From Novisyntrophococcus fermenticellae (GTDB taxonomy: Bacteria; Bacillota; Clostridia; Lachnospirales; Lachnospiraceae): DNA of 64,000 bases. The notes beneath the pieces are model-generated. The model saw only the letters and a list, made by a program, of their open reading frames with translations, was not told the DNA's origin and did no database searches. The translations under genes were made by a program, and so were the position numbers. This document shows positions 10,718 through 18,799 of this stretch, piece by piece. The stretch covers positions 2,852,001 through 2,916,000 of the forward strand of contig NZ_CP076458.1 of assembly GCF_018866245.1 (NCBI RefSeq), given 5' to 3'. The first letter of the stretch is position 1. Every line of letters starts with the position of its first letter.

Positions 10718-12261
10718 CACCTTCTATCCAGGTTATCCAGACTTCTATAGCAGATTGCTTCGCTGATGTGCTCTGTTCTTATTACATCACTCTCATCCAG
10801 ATCTGCAATGGTTCTCGCCACCTTTATAATTTTATGGTAACCTCTGGCTGTGATCCCGTAGACTTCAAATGCCTGCTTTAATAGCCTTTTTCCCTCAGCA
10901 GTTATGGGACAGAATCTCTCAATATCCTGTGGATTTAATCCACTGTTATAGTGAATTCCATCCTTTTTGTTCCATGGCTGTTCCTGATATCGGTTTTGCT
11001 GTATCTGCAGTGTTCTGTACACAATTTTTCTTAGCTCTCCTGAAGATTTACCCTTTCTTCCGGTTTCTGTCAATGCTTCATAACCAAGAGCAGGTACTTC
11101 TACACATAAGTCCATCCGGTCCAGAAGAGGAAGGCTGATTTTATTCGTATACCTTATAATTTCCTGCATTGTGCAGGTACAGCGGTTCATATCGGGATAG
11201 AATCCGCAAGGGCAGGAATTCATGGCTCCTACCAGCATAAAATTGGCAGGAAACAGAAATCTTCCACCCGTCCTCGATATTATAATCTGATGGTCTTCCA
11301 ACGGTTGGCGGAGAATCTCTATTGTCTTCCTGGAAACCTCGGCCAATTCATCCAAAAACAGTACCCCATGGTGAGCCAGTGTTATTTCACCAGGAATTGG
11401 AATCCTGCCTCCTCCAGCCAGAGCCTGTGGTGATATGGTATGATGCGGCTGACGAAAAGGTCTTTTTTTCAGCACCGGTGCTTCCCCCGGCAGCATCCCT
11501 GCCACACTATATATCTTGGTTAACTCCAGACTTTCTTCTCTGGTAAGTTCCGGCATGATCGTCGGCAAGCGCTTTGCCAGCATCGACTTTCCACTTCCCG
11601 GACCTCCCCGGAGCAAAAGGTTATGAAAACCACAGGCCGCGATTAATGCTGCTCTTTTTACATATTCCTGACCCAATATGTCCTGAAAGTCCACATCATA
11701 ATCACCCTTCTCGTCCACTGCTTCTCTTTCTTTGTCTTCCTTTATCGACCTTTCATCAAAGCAATATGTAATCAGCTGCTTCAGGGATTCTACTCCAATT
11801 ACCTGTATTCCGTCTACAATGTTTCCTTCTTTGATATTGTCCCTGGGTATCACACATCTTTTGCATCCTGATTCCCGGGCGAGAAGCACGGTGGAAAGTA
11901 CCCCTGTGACCCCCTGAATACCTCCATTCAGGCGCACTTCTCCTATAACCATCACATCGTCAAGTGCTCCCGGCGGAATCCTTCCGACCGCTTTTAAGAA
12001 TGCGACTGCCATTGGCAGATCAAATCTGGAACCATCCTTTCTGATGTCTGCAGGAACCAGATTAATTGTTACCCGCTTGGGCGGGAAAGCAACCCCAACA
12101 TTCCGAAGTGCCGTCCTCACACGATCCTGACCTTCTTTTACCTGTGCTGAAACAGATCCGACTATGACAAACTGCGGCATACCATCACTGACATCAGCCT
12201 CTACCTGTACCTTTACCGCATCAACTCCATAAATTGCAGCCGATAATACACTACAAAACAT
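10717..12261 (-). CDS. comM: YifB/ComM family AAA+ ATPase
   Basis: ComM is a hexameric helicase that promotes branch migration during transformation in the studied species. The 514-residue protein has an N-terminal Lon-protease-like domain (about 1-165), a Mg-chelatase-like AAA+ core with Walker A GGPGSGKS (about 219-226) and Walker B LFLDELAEV, and a C-terminal Mg_chelatase_C domain with four cysteines near SCPCGFYPDMNRCTC. The frame opens at 12279, but the ATG at 12261 gives the family N-terminus MFCSVLSAAIYG and has CGGAGG just upstream. It leads the comM-dprA operon from a strong promoter at 12367-12395. Confidence 0.95.
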   Translation of the reverse strand: MFCSVLSAAIYGVDAVKVQVEADVSDGMPQFVIVGSVSAQVKEGQDRVRTALRNVGVAFPPKRVTINLVPADIRKDGSRFDLPMAVAFLKAVGRIPPGALDDVMVIGEVRLNGGIQGVTGVLSTVLLARESGCKRCVIPRDNIKEGNIVDGIQVIGVESLKQLITYCFDERSIKEDKEREAVDEKGDYDVDFQDILGQEYVKRAALIAACGFHNLLLRGGPGSGKSMLAKRLPTIMPELTREESLELTKIYSVAGMLPGEAPVLKKRPFRQPHHTISPQALAGGGRIPIPGEITLAHHGVLFLDELAEVSRKTIEILRQPLEDHQIIISRTGGRFLFPANFMLVGAMNSCPCGFYPDMNRCTCTMQEIIRYTNKISLPLLDRMDLCVEVPALGYEALTETGRKGKSSGELRKIVYRTLQIQQNRYQEQPWNKKDGIHYNSGLNPQDIERFCPITAEGKRLLKQAFEVYGITARGYHKIIKVARTIADLDESDVIRTEHISEAICYRSLDNLDRR

Positions 12262-12366
12262 AAACCCTCCGTTATTCATCTAATTAAGCATGGGAAATAA
12301 AAAGAAAAAGATTCACTGACAAATGGAATTCCAGATAGGGATTCCGTATGATTTGTTCATGAGACA

Positions 12367-12395
12367 ATTATACTCCTGCCATTAAAAGTATACAA
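12367..12395 (-). promoter_or_regulatory. Sigma-A promoter of comM-dprA
   Basis: TTGTAT (12390-12395), 17 bases, consensus TATAAT (12367-12372) on the minus strand, about 105 bases before the comM start. Confidence 0.7.
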
Positions 12396-12419
12396 CCCTT
12401 CATTTCGTATTAATATACA

Positions 12420-12446
12420 GAAAACAAGCGCGGGATAGTCCGCGCC
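12420..12446 (-). terminator. Terminator downstream of sigK
   Basis: A GC-rich hairpin GGCGCGG-ACTAT-CCCGCGC (12428-12446) followed on the minus strand by TTGTTTT, just after the sigma factor stop codon. Confidence 0.75.
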
Positions 12447-12454
12447 TGCATGGT

Positions 12455-13075
12455 TTATTCAAAATAATTCCTGAGCTTTATAACAGCATTTTTTTCAATC
12501 CTGGAAACATAGGATCTGCTGATTCCCATCTTTCCGGCAATAGCCCGCTGGGTCAGCCCTTCCGTCCCATACAGACCATATCGCATGCAAAGCACTTTAT
12601 ATTCTTGTTCTGTCAGCACCTGTTCAACCAGATTATAAAGCTTTCGCACATTTTCCTTATGGAGGTATTGTTCCTCCGTATCTTCGGCATCTCCCTCCAT
12701 CACATCCATAAGATGTATTTCATTACCCTCTTTATCAGTTCCTATAGATTCATAGAGCGATACTTCCTTATTTAGCTTTTTACGGGAACGTAAAAACATC
12801 AGAATTTCATTTTCTATGCATCGGACCGCATAGCTGGCCAGTTTACTGCTCTTATTATGGTCGAATGTGCTCACAGCTTTAATCAGACCAATGGTGCCTA
12901 TAGAGATCAGATCTTCCTGGTCTTCCGCTATCCCCTGATATTTCTTAACTACATGGGCCACCAACCGCATATTCCGCTCAATCAGAACATTCTTAGCATC
13001 CAGATCTCCCTCCTGGTATTTTTTAAGAAATGCTTTCTCTTCCTGTGCCGACAGGGGTTTTTGGAATGTTTTCAA
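12455..13075 (-). CDS. sigK: Sporulation sigma factor SigK, without pro-sequence
   Basis: A 206-residue sigma-70-family factor that should direct late mother-cell transcription in sporulation. It shows region 2 (ARNMRLVAH-like start, EDLISIGTIGLIKAV, YAVRCIENEILMFLR) and region 4 with helix-turn-helix (TQRAIAGKMGISRSYVSRIEK). The N-terminus MKTFQKPLSAQEEK aligns with the mature end of Bacillus SigK (FPQPLS.EEK); SigE is the main alternative but normally has a long pro-region. The start is TTG at 13075 with GAGGTG upstream. An in-frame TAG lies eight codons before it, so no membrane-inserted pro-sequence is possible. A sequence matching the SigK promoter consensus lies about 20 bases upstream of the start, suggesting autoregulation. 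Confidence 0.85.
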   Translation of the reverse strand: MKTFQKPLSAQEEKAFLKKYQEGDLDAKNVLIERNMRLVAHVVKKYQGIAEDQEDLISIGTIGLIKAVSTFDHNKSSKLASYAVRCIENEILMFLRSRKKLNKEVSLYESIGTDKEGNEIHLMDVMEGDAEDTEEQYLHKENVRKLYNLVEQVLTEQEYKVLCMRYGLYGTEGLTQRAIAGKMGISRSYVSRIEKNAVIKLRNYFE

Positions 13076-13101
13076 GCTGCACCTCGAAGAGGATTTCTAT
13101 C

Positions 13102-13129
13102 TATTCTATGACCTGAATCGGAAAAATGT
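13102..13129 (-). promoter_or_regulatory. SigK-type promoter of sigK
   Basis: On the minus strand AC (13128-13129), 17 bases, then CATAGAATA (13102-13110). This matches the SigK consensus AC-N16/17-CATAnnnTA. The expected RNA start is about 20 bases before the TTG codon, leaving room for the GAGGTG ribosome-binding site. Confidence 0.55.
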
Positions 13130-13205
13130 GCTTTTCCAACTGTCCCTATTTTGTCGTATTGAGGTGTTTTTATAGAACAAGCAGTCGGATTTTAAGAAAG
13201 TGGTA

Positions 13206-13233
13206 TCAAAAAAGGGACCTCAGTCCCTTTTTA
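13206..13233 (-). terminator. Terminator of the ireB-trhP operon
   Basis: A compact hairpin AAAAAGGGAC-TGAG-GTCCCTTTTTT immediately after the trhP stop codon. It has A and T runs on both sides and can act in both directions. Confidence 0.9.
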
Positions 13234-13239
13234 CATTAT

Positions 13240-14463
13240 TTACGCCTTTTTTCGCAGAATATCAAATGCATCCATCTCATGGGTCAGATCAATCCACAAT
13301 TTCTGCTTCGGATGTGGTGCCGACTCCATGGAATTTCCTTCGTTATCAAAAATCGCGCGTACAGTTGCCGGAATGTTTCGACCATCCGGTTTCATGATTT
13401 CTATCTCCTCGCCGACACAAAACTTATTTCTCTGTTCAGTCGAATAATATCCGCGTTTATCCCTTTCTCCTGCAATCCCGAGGTATATATACTCTTGTAT
13501 ATAGGTGTTATTATCATAAATCTGTGCCTCATCTGTAGGCTTTCCATAGAAAAATCCTGTAGTGAACTGCCGATATGTGCAATTGGAAATCTGCTCCCGA
13601 TACCATGGCATATTTTGCTGATATAATTCGGGATCCTTTCGATAGTCATCGATTGCTTTCCGGTACGTCCGTGCGACTGTGGCCACATAGAGGGCAGTCT
13701 TCATACGTCCTTCAATTTTCAGGCTGTCAATCCCCGCATTCAGGATATCCGGCAGATGTTCAATCATACATAAATCCCTGGAATTAAATATGAAGGTTCC
13801 TCTTTCATTCTCATATACCGGCATGTATTCCCCGGGTCTTGACTCTTCTACTACGGAATACTTCCATCTGCATGGGTGGGTACAGGCTCCCCGGTTCGCA
13901 TCTCTGCCCGTTAAATAGTTGCTGAGCAGACACCTTCCCGAATAAGACATGCACATCGCCCCATGAATAAATGTCTCAATTTCCAGATCCTCCGGAATAT
14001 GTTTCCTTATACTTCGTATTTCCTCCAGTGACAATTCCCGGGCGGTAACAATCCTCTTTGCCCCCTGTTGATACCAGAAGTTAAATGTCCCATAATTGGT
14101 GTTATTGGCCTGTGTACTGATATGCCGCTCAATTTCCGGGCAGACTTCTTTTGCAATCTGAAACACGCCTGGATCCGAAATAATCAATCCATCTGGTTTT
14201 ATGTCCTTCAATTCTTCAAAATACTTCCTTACACCTTCAAGATCTTCATTATGTGCCAGAATGTTCGCCGTCACATAAACTTTAACATCCCGCGTATGTG
14301 CAAAAGCAATTCCTTCCCTCATATCTTCCGGAGAAAAATTCTTAGCTTTCGCACGCAGTCCAAAGGCTTCTCCACCGATATAGACAGCATCGGCTCCAAA
14401 TATCACAGCCACTTTCAAAACCTCCAGGCTGCTTGCCGGCACCAGTAACTCCGGTTCTCTCAT
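13240..14463 (-). CDS. trhP: Peptidase U32-family tRNA hydroxylation protein TrhP
   Basis: Despite the name U32 peptidase, bacterial TrhP proteins help make 5-hydroxyuridine at tRNA position 34, using prephenate-derived chemistry. The 407-residue protein begins MREPELLVPASSLEVLKVAV, the family start, and carries the conserved cysteine set in GAMCMSYSGRCLLSNY and CTHPCRW (about residues 169-200), likely an Fe-S cluster site. The C-terminal beta-barrel (about 330-400) is present. It follows trmR by 13 bases; TrmR methylates the same hydroxyuridine, and B. subtilis has the same order (yrrM then yrrN-yrrO). Here one gene replaces the yrrN-yrrO pair. Last gene of an eight-gene operon. Confidence 0.88.
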   Translation of the reverse strand: MREPELLVPASSLEVLKVAVIFGADAVYIGGEAFGLRAKAKNFSPEDMREGIAFAHTRDVKVYVTANILAHNEDLEGVRKYFEELKDIKPDGLIISDPGVFQIAKEVCPEIERHISTQANNTNYGTFNFWYQQGAKRIVTARELSLEEIRSIRKHIPEDLEIETFIHGAMCMSYSGRCLLSNYLTGRDANRGACTHPCRWKYSVVEESRPGEYMPVYENERGTFIFNSRDLCMIEHLPDILNAGIDSLKIEGRMKTALYVATVARTYRKAIDDYRKDPELYQQNMPWYREQISNCTYRQFTTGFFYGKPTDEAQIYDNNTYIQEYIYLGIAGERDKRGYYSTEQRNKFCVGEEIEIMKPDGRNIPATVRAIFDNEGNSMESAPHPKQKLWIDLTHEMDAFDILRKKA

Positions 14464-14476
14464 GTATTCCTCCTTC

Positions 14477-15118
14477 TCAACACTTCACACTGATTGTGAT
14501 TCCATCTCCCAATGGTACTATAGCTGTCTCCAATTCTTTATGGTGCTTCAGCATATAGAGATATTCCCTCATGCGCTTATAAATCGTACGGTTTCTCCGC
14601 TCCACAATATAATGGGATTCTATGATATCACCATCCTGGAGGACATTATCCGAGATAAGTACGCTTCCCGGATGCATGAGTCTCATAAGTTCTGGTAAGT
14701 AATGAATATACTGCCCTTTGGCAGCATCCATAAAGATTAAATCGTAAGTTCCTTCCAGTGTTTTCAGTACATCTCTCGCATCCCCTTGCAGCAGCGTAAT
14801 TTGTTCCTGCCTTCCGGCCTCTTCAAAATGTCTCCTGGCAACCGGTATTCTCTTTTCATAATTCTCAATCGTTGTCATCTTGCAATTCGAAGGTGCGTAT
14901 TCAGCCATAAAAAGAGCAGAGAACCCTATGGCAGTTCCCACCTCCAGGATTCTCTCAGGCTTTTGGATTTTTAAAAACACTTTTAAAAAGCTTTGCATTT
15001 CCCTTCGGATAATCGGAACAAAAGCCTCTTTTGCCTCTTGCTCCAATTCCTCCAGGAAAGGTGTATGACCGACATCCATGGAATTAATGAAGGTAAGCAT
15101 TCTTTCGTCAACAATCAA
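14477..15118 (-). CDS. trmR: tRNA 5-hydroxyuridine methyltransferase TrmR
   Basis: A 213-residue SAM-dependent O-methyltransferase of the Methyltransf_3 family. Motif I is ILEVGTAIGFSALFMAE (about 57-73), and DLIFMDAAKGQY (about 126-137) supplies the metal and SAM-site acidic residues; SVLISDNVLQDG follows. The frame extends to 15214, but that would overlap the upstream gene deeply. The TTG at 15118 has GGAG six bases before it, begins one base after the upstream stop, and gives the family length. Its position beside trhP supports the tRNA U34 methoxyuridine pathway rather than a catechol methyltransferase. Confidence 0.87.
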   Translation of the reverse strand: MIVDERMLTFINSMDVGHTPFLEELEQEAKEAFVPIIRREMQSFLKVFLKIQKPERILEVGTAIGFSALFMAEYAPSNCKMTTIENYEKRIPVARRHFEEAGRQEQITLLQGDARDVLKTLEGTYDLIFMDAAKGQYIHYLPELMRLMHPGSVLISDNVLQDGDIIESHYIVERRNRTIYKRMREYLYMLKHHKELETAIVPLGDGITISVKC

Positions 15119-15119
15119 C

Positions 15120-15626
15120 TTATTCTCCGCCTTCCTGCGTACCTTCCTGGGCATGCTCCGGAATCGCAGCGTCATCGCTGTCATCTCCATCACTTTCGCC
15201 GGAAGTATCATCATCCTCTGAGGGCTGACCTTCTGTATTTTGTTTGGATAAAATCTCCAGCATCTCGTCTACCGTCTGATACGTATTCAATATATAACTC
15301 CCGGGTTCCAGTTTGCCGTAATAGTCTGACAATCGAACCTGAACCCAGAATACTACAGGCCCATTTGCGATCAGACCTTTCTCTGAAAGCTGTTTCCCTA
15401 TCCCATAGGTCGAAGTATCTTCCTTGATAATTACAGTGACATCCTGTCCTTTACTCTCAGAGGAGGCAACAGGCTTCTGGGCAAATACATCGTAGCCAAA
15501 ACTATATGTGATTTTTCCCAGATACAGAATCAGTACAATTCCGAAGATATATATCAGAATCCGCAGAGTTCCTCTGGCACCTGTAAGCGCCGCTCTATAT
15601 CCGGTATCCTTATTTTTCTTAGCCAT
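15120..15626 (-). CDS. MltG-like membrane protein lacking the catalytic domain
   Basis: A 168-residue protein with an N-terminal cytoplasmic part, one membrane segment (about 21-37), and an external region at about 62-128 that resembles the LysM-like subdomain of MltG/YceG (VTVIIKEDTSTYGIGKQL, LEPGSYILN, TVDEMLEIL). MltG is normally about 350 residues and cuts nascent glycan strands with a catalytic glutamate in a domain that is entirely missing here. Instead the protein ends in a strongly acidic tail of about 40 residues. Its place before trmR-trhP matches yrrL (mltG) in B. subtilis. It cannot be a lytic transglycosylase; a binding or scaffold role is inferred. The stop codon is clear and adjacent genes are tightly packed, so a recent truncation is unlikely. 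Confidence 0.8.
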   Translation of the reverse strand: MAKKNKDTGYRAALTGARGTLRILIYIFGIVLILYLGKITYSFGYDVFAQKPVASSESKGQDVTVIIKEDTSTYGIGKQLSEKGLIANGPVVFWVQVRLSDYYGKLEPGSYILNTYQTVDEMLEILSKQNTEGQPSEDDDTSGESDGDDSDDAAIPEHAQEGTQEGGE

Positions 15627-15640
15627 ATGCCTCTCCTTTG

Positions 15641-15982
15641 TTAAACCTCATCCGGTATGGAGATATTTAAGCTCTTTACAAGTGCAGTCTGTGTATCCTG
15701 CATCATCTTACAGACCGCCAATTCGGCCTCCAGATATGCATTGGCAAGTGCGTTCTTGCGTATATGCTCAAATTCCCTTTCCAGATTATCCACCTCATCA
15801 TACAGGTCAATCCCTTCCTGCTTCTGGAGATGGTAATTTCTGATTCGAAATTCATCAACCTGTTCACGCAGCTTAGGTTTACTTCTCAGCTCACCTTCAT
15901 ATCGCTGGTAATTCTGATATTCTTCACTGTTTAACATGGCATGAACAAGCGCTTCCGTGCACTTTACCACATCGCCTGACAT
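15641..15982 (-). CDS. YlbF/YmcA family regulator
   Basis: A 113-residue, helix-rich protein of the YlbF/YmcA (Com_YlbF) family. In B. subtilis such proteins form a complex with RNase Y that steers mRNA maturation and affects sporulation, competence and biofilm formation. The sequence is almost wholly helical, with heptad-like charged stretches (EYQNYQRYEGELRSKPKLRE, LEREFEHIRK). It starts four bases after the RNase J stop, so co-expression with a ribonuclease supports an RNA-processing role. Which paralogue it is cannot be decided. Confidence 0.8.
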   Translation of the reverse strand: MSGDVVKCTEALVHAMLNSEEYQNYQRYEGELRSKPKLREQVDEFRIRNYHLQKQEGIDLYDEVDNLEREFEHIRKNALANAYLEAELAVCKMMQDTQTALVKSLNISIPDEV

Positions 15983-15986
15983 AAGC

Positions 15987-17651
15987 TTACGCCTCCATGA
16001 TAATCGGAAGTATCATCGGTCTCCTCTTCGTTTTCTTCCATACAAAATCTCCCAGAGAATCCTTGATTTCCGTCTTGATTTTACCCCAGTCACTGATTTT
16101 ACGGTTAAGGCATTCATCCAGCGCGTCTTCCACCACAACTCTGGCCTCTCCCATCAAATCCTCAGATTCACGGACATATACAAAACCGCGTGAAACGATA
16201 TCCGGACCGGATAATAGCTGATTACTGCGCTTTTCCAGTGTCAGAACCACCACCATAATCCCATCCTCGGACAAATGCTGACGGTCACGCAGTACAATAT
16301 TGCCCACATCTCCGACACCAAGTCCATCCACCATAATTGCTCCCGTATGAACCTTGCCGGTCACTGCACAGCTCTGATCATCCAGTTCCAGTACATCACC
16401 GGAACGCAGAATAAATATATTCTCCTTAGGGATACCTAAGGATTCTGCAATCCCCTTCTGCGCCTTTAAATGACGGTATTCGCCATGTACAGGAATTGCA
16501 TATTTGGGATGTACCAGCGAGTATATAAGTTTAATCTCTTCCTGGCAGGCATGTCCTGAAACGTGGACATCCTGAAAAATCACATCAGCACCCTTGACCG
16601 AAAGCTCATTGATCACCTTAGATACTGCCTTTTCATTACCCGGAATAGGATTAGAGCTGAATATAATTGTGTCGCCGGGTTTAATAGATACTTTCTTGTG
16701 TATATTGGCTGCCATACGTGAAAGAGCGGCCATAGACTCGCCCTGGCTTCCGGTCGTTACAAGAACCATCTGGTCATCCGGATAGTTCTTCATCTTGTCG
16801 ATATCAATCAGAGTATTTTCCGGAATATTCAAATATCCCAGTTCCGATGCTGTGGTGATGACATTCACCATGCTGCGGCCTTCTACGATAACTTTTCTGC
16901 CATATTTATAAGCAGAGTTGATAATCTGCTGCACCCGATCCACATTGGATGCAAATGTAGCTATAATGATACGCGTGTTTTTATGTTCAGCAAAGATGTT
17001 GTCAAATGTTTTACCCACAGTACGCTCGGACATGGTGAAGCCCTTACGTTCCGCATTCGTACTGTCGCACATCAGCGCCAACACGCCTTTTTTGCCGATT
17101 TCCGCAAATCGCTGAAGATCTATGGCATCTCCAAATACAGGCGTATAGTCCACTTTAAAGTCCCCTGTGTGAATAATGGTGCCTGCCGGAGAATAGATGG
17201 CCAGCGCTGCTGCATCCTGGATACTATGGTTTGTCTTAATAAATTCTATACGGAATGCCCCCAGATTAATAGACTGTCCGTGTTTAATCGTCTTTCTTTT
17301 TGTGGAACGAAGAAGGTTGTGTTCTTTTAATTTATTTTCAATTAATCCAATTGTTAATTTTGTTGCATAAACGGGCACATTAATCTCTTTCAAAACATAA
17401 GGCAGTGCCCCTATATGATCCTCATGTCCATGTGTTATTACAAATCCTTTTACTTTTTGTATGTTGTCCTTCAGATAAGTCACATCCGGAATCACCAGGT
17501 CAATTCCCAGCATATCATCCTCCGGAAACGCCAGACCACAGTCCACGACAACTATACTGTCTTCATATTCAAAGGCAGTGATATTCATTCCAATCTGCTC
17601 TAAACCACCGAGCGAAATGATCTTTAATTTACTTTCACCTTTTTTCTTCAA
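15987..17651 (-). CDS. rnj: Ribonuclease J
   Basis: A metallo-beta-lactamase-fold ribonuclease with endo- and 5'-3' exonuclease activity in mRNA turnover and rRNA maturation. The 554-residue protein has the zinc motif HGHEDH (74-79), further metal-binding segments IIHTGDFKVD and CDSTNAERKG, the beta-CASP region, and the late HVSGHACQEE motif. The frame opens at 17732, but the TTG at 17651 has GGAGG at ideal spacing, avoids overlapping DUF1292 and gives the usual 555-residue length. One RNase J is visible, so J1 and J2 cannot be told apart. Followed four bases later by ylbF. Confidence 0.96.
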   Translation of the reverse strand: MKKKGESKLKIISLGGLEQIGMNITAFEYEDSIVVVDCGLAFPEDDMLGIDLVIPDVTYLKDNIQKVKGFVITHGHEDHIGALPYVLKEINVPVYATKLTIGLIENKLKEHNLLRSTKRKTIKHGQSINLGAFRIEFIKTNHSIQDAAALAIYSPAGTIIHTGDFKVDYTPVFGDAIDLQRFAEIGKKGVLALMCDSTNAERKGFTMSERTVGKTFDNIFAEHKNTRIIIATFASNVDRVQQIINSAYKYGRKVIVEGRSMVNVITTASELGYLNIPENTLIDIDKMKNYPDDQMVLVTTGSQGESMAALSRMAANIHKKVSIKPGDTIIFSSNPIPGNEKAVSKVINELSVKGADVIFQDVHVSGHACQEEIKLIYSLVHPKYAIPVHGEYRHLKAQKGIAESLGIPKENIFILRSGDVLELDDQSCAVTGKVHTGAIMVDGLGVGDVGNIVLRDRQHLSEDGIMVVVLTLEKRSNQLLSGPDIVSRGFVYVRESEDLMGEARVVVEDALDECLNRKISDWGKIKTEIKDSLGDFVWKKTKRRPMILPIIMEA

Positions 17652-17725
17652 AAAGCACCTCCATTTTTTATCATTTCCGAACACAAACTGTATGAGAACG
17701 TCTTCGTACATTCTCATACACGCCA

Positions 17726-17986
17726 TTAACACGAATGGAGATCCACCTCATCCAGCATCTGAGCAAAAATGCCTGCTATAGCATCGAATTCTACTTCGTC
17801 TTCCACCATAACATACTCTGCGTCAGGCGCGGATTCCTGGGATACATCCTTCATGATGTAGGCATTCGCCTCATCTTCGTCAGAATCAGAAACCAGCAGA
17901 TAATCGATACCGTTCACTCTGGTTTGCTCTTCTACGAAAAACTCTATTTCACTTCCATCTTCCGATACAAATTTGACTTTTTCCAT
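17726..17986 (-). CDS. DUF1292 (YrzB-like) small acidic protein
   Basis: An 86-residue very acidic protein of the DUF1292 family: MEKVKFVSEDGSEIEFFVEEQTRV at the N-terminus, a central YLLVSDSDEDE turn and a C-terminal VMVEDEVEFDAI strand. In many Firmicutes this family lies next to ruvX and ireB, as here (B. subtilis yrzB). Its function is unknown. It starts 23 bases after ruvX, in the same operon. Confidence 0.88.
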   Translation of the reverse strand: MEKVKFVSEDGSEIEFFVEEQTRVNGIDYLLVSDSDEDEANAYIMKDVSQESAPDAEYVMVEDEVEFDAIAGIFAQMLDEVDLHSC

Positions 17987-18009
17987 AGTCTGTGACTTCC
18001 TCTTTGCTT

Positions 18010-18444
18010 TTATTCAGGTTTTTGATTAAACAAATAATCCAGATATCCTTGCAGAATAAACACAGCCGCAATCTGGTCCACAAAATTTTTCCTGTTTTCC
18101 CTGCGCACTTCTGCCTCTATCAATGTTCTGTTTGCCGCGACTGTGGTCAGCCGTTCATCCCACATAACAACATCCAGACCTGTTCTTCTCTTCAGCATTT
18201 CCTGAAATTCCAGAGATTTCACAGCCCTGTCACCTATGTCATTATTCATATGTTTTGGGAATCCAAGCACCAACCGTTCTACCTGATACTGTTCAATCAG
18301 TTCCTCTATGCGGGCAAGTGTCTGACGCAGCTTATTCTCGGATTTTCTCCTGATAATTTCGACCCCCTGGGCAGTAATCCCAAGAGGGTCACTAACCGCT
18401 ACACCCACTGTCTTAGAGCCAAAATCCAAACCCAAAATCCGCAT
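18010..18444 (-). CDS. ruvX: RuvX/YqgF family nuclease (Holliday junction resolvase-like)
   Basis: A 144-residue RNase H-fold protein, known in the family both as a putative Holliday junction resolvase and as a nuclease in pre-16S rRNA processing. The acidic active-site positions are seen in [13 protein letters not shown] (Asp7), DERLTT and [11 protein letters not shown] use the ATG at 18444, four bases after the ireB stop, which gives the normal N-terminus MRILGLDFG; the frame continues to 18471 inside ireB. The order ireB-ruvX-DUF1292 is the classic Firmicute arrangement. Confidence 0.92.
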   Translation of the reverse strand: MRILGLDFGSKTVGVAVSDPLGITAQGVEIIRRKSENKLRQTLARIEELIEQYQVERLVLGFPKHMNNDIGDRAVKSLEFQEMLKRRTGLDVVMWDERLTTVAANRTLIEAEVRRENRKNFVDQIAAVFILQGYLDYLFNQKPE

Positions 18445-18448
18445 ACAG

Positions 18449-18718
18449 TCAGTCTCTCTTCCAGGATTCATTCTTAATATACTCTTTCAAAAGTTCTTCC
18501 ACCAGCTCGTCCCGCTCCACCTTCATAATCATGCTGCGGGCACCCTTATGACTTGTGATATAGGTGGGATCTCCGGACATAATATATCCGACGATCTGGT
18601 TCACCGGGTTATAGCCCTTCTCCGCCATCGCATTATAAACTATATCCAGAACTTCCTTAACCTGTATCTCCGGTTCGCTTTTGACTTTAAAGTATTGCGT
18701 ATTACCTAAATCTGTCAT
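18449..18718 (-). CDS. ireB: IreB family regulatory phosphoprotein
   Basis: An 89-residue protein nearly identical in pattern to IreB (UPF0297, B. subtilis YrzL): N-terminal [12 protein letters not shown] with threonines at 2 and 7 in the region phosphorylated by the PASTA kinase IreK in Enterococcus, followed by [20 protein letters not shown] and [14 protein letters not shown]. It influences cell-wall stress tolerance there. First gene of the eight-gene operon, with a promoter 30 to 60 bases upstream. The kinase itself is not in the window. Confidence 0.95.
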   Translation of the reverse strand: MTDLGNTQYFKVKSEPEIQVKEVLDIVYNAMAEKGYNPVNQIVGYIMSGDPTYITSHKGARSMIMKVERDELVEELLKEYIKNESWKRD

Positions 18719-18751
18719 TTTTTCACGTCCTCGTTCATTGATATCTATTTC

Positions 18752-18780
18752 ATTTTAATATACTTTGCAGGAAAATTCAA
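18752..18780 (-). promoter_or_regulatory. Sigma-A promoter of the ireB operon
   Basis: TTGAAT (18775-18780), 17 bases, TAAAAT (18752-18757) on the minus strand. A short GATAAC-GGAAA-GTTATC hairpin at the mtaB end overlaps just upstream and may act as a weak mtaB terminator. Confidence 0.65.
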
Positions 18781-18799
18781 TGATAACTTTCCGTTATCC

